Shown here in pieces: positions 63,962 to 64,000 of a DNA stretch of 64,000 bases (positions within the stretch are counted from its first letter, which is position 1; the number at the start of each line of letters is the position of its first letter). The notes under the pieces are model-generated. The model ran no database searches. It worked only from the letters and a program-made list of their open reading frames with translations, and had not been told where the DNA came from. Location of the stretch: contig NZ_GL876931.1 in the NCBI RefSeq assembly GCF_000192575.1, positions 122,193 through 186,192 on the forward strand. The letters run 5' to 3'. The stretch comes from Novosphingobium nitrogenifigens DSM 19370. Lineage in GTDB: Bacteria > Pseudomonadota > Alphaproteobacteria > Sphingomonadales > Sphingomonadaceae. The position numbers were made by a program, and so were the translations under genes.

Positions 63962-64000
63962 TTGAGTGCAGAGGCTAAATGGGCATTCATCACCGCGCTT
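63962..64000 (+). CDS. possible start of the next gene, truncated by window edge
   Basis: TTG 63962 follows a GGAGG tract (63949-63953) at good spacing and opens 13 codons (LSAEAKWAFITAL) that run off the window. It would be the next island gene after capP. Only translation-initiation signals support it. Confidence 0.35.
   Translation, partial: MSAEAKWAFITAL

Larger units (their letters stand above)
56623..64000. mobile_element. tRNA-Val-associated genomic island carrying CBASS (right end outside window)
   Basis: Starts at the 3' end of tRNA-Val(CAC). It carries a tyrosine integrase, two small HTH proteins of the excisionase type, a phage-like repressor, unknown cargo and a CBASS defence locus with its regulators. 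Codon use and base composition are less GC-biased than the core genes left of the tRNA. No second attachment copy is inside the window, so the far boundary cannot be placed. Confidence 0.82.

Overview
This window is high-GC alphaproteobacterial chromosome and most resembles a sphingomonad (Sphingomonadales, for example Novosphingobium or a relative). I infer this from gene content and order: a ThiS-ThiG fusion, ctaA-rplM-rpsI, several TonB-dependent receptors, a CYP153-type P450, DUF3297, and short intergenic gaps with many ATGA/GTGA overlaps. The genus is a guess; the order is more secure. No rRNA or CRISPR array was seen.

Region 1 (1-19.9 kb) is mostly core metabolism and housekeeping: a LON-domain protein cut by the window edge, marC, folD-yggT-argB, a queuosine-precursor transporter, a CNT nucleoside transporter, mtnN-mutS, an unassigned 540-residue membrane protein, bifunctional malic enzyme (maeB), thiSG, a MerC-like protein, ctaA, rplM-rpsI and an S10 peptidase. 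Region 2 (20-36.5 kb) holds a TonB receptor and a siderophore-interacting flavoreductase around a Zur-like box, ggt, a LytS/LytR-type two-component pair, nadC, RNase T2, tadA, rpmB, a phytase-like protein, a CYP153-like P450, an ABC exporter, queG and an iron-linked 2-oxoglutarate hydroxylase behind a Fur-like box. Region 3 (36.5-42.9 kb) has der, a CHAP-domain protein and a probable copper-acquisition set: DUF2946, an OprC-like receptor with the CxxxM motif, and a TonB-type energiser.

Region 4 (43-56.4 kb) is a catabolic cluster. A TonB receptor, a 2-oxoglutarate oxygenase, a nucleoside hydrolase and RutA (pyrimidine ring-opening monooxygenase) lie on the minus strand, with a RutR-like regulator divergent from rutA. 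The rest of the Rut pathway (rutBCDEFG) is absent here. Directly after it come five valine-catabolism genes (mmsB, enoyl-CoA hydratase, 3-hydroxyisobutyryl-CoA hydrolase, acyl-CoA dehydrogenase, mmsA) and a LysR regulator. Thymine degraded through Rut chemistry and valine both converge on methylmalonate semialdehyde, the MmsA substrate, which may explain the neighbourhood.

Region 5 (56.5 kb to the window end) is a genomic island next to tRNA-Val(CAC). A tyrosine integrase lies beside the tRNA 3' end, followed by two small excisionase-like HTH genes and a phage-type repressor. The main cargo is a complete CBASS anti-phage locus of the type II-short kind: CD-NTase, a lone E2-like protein with no E1 or deubiquitinase partner, and a patatin-like phospholipase effector (CapV), read as one operon with overlapping or abutting genes. 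A divergent HTH regulator plus ImmA/IrrE-type metalloprotease (CapH/CapP-like) very probably controls it. Two near-identical operator-like elements lie between the divergent promoters. The right end of the island lies beyond the window.
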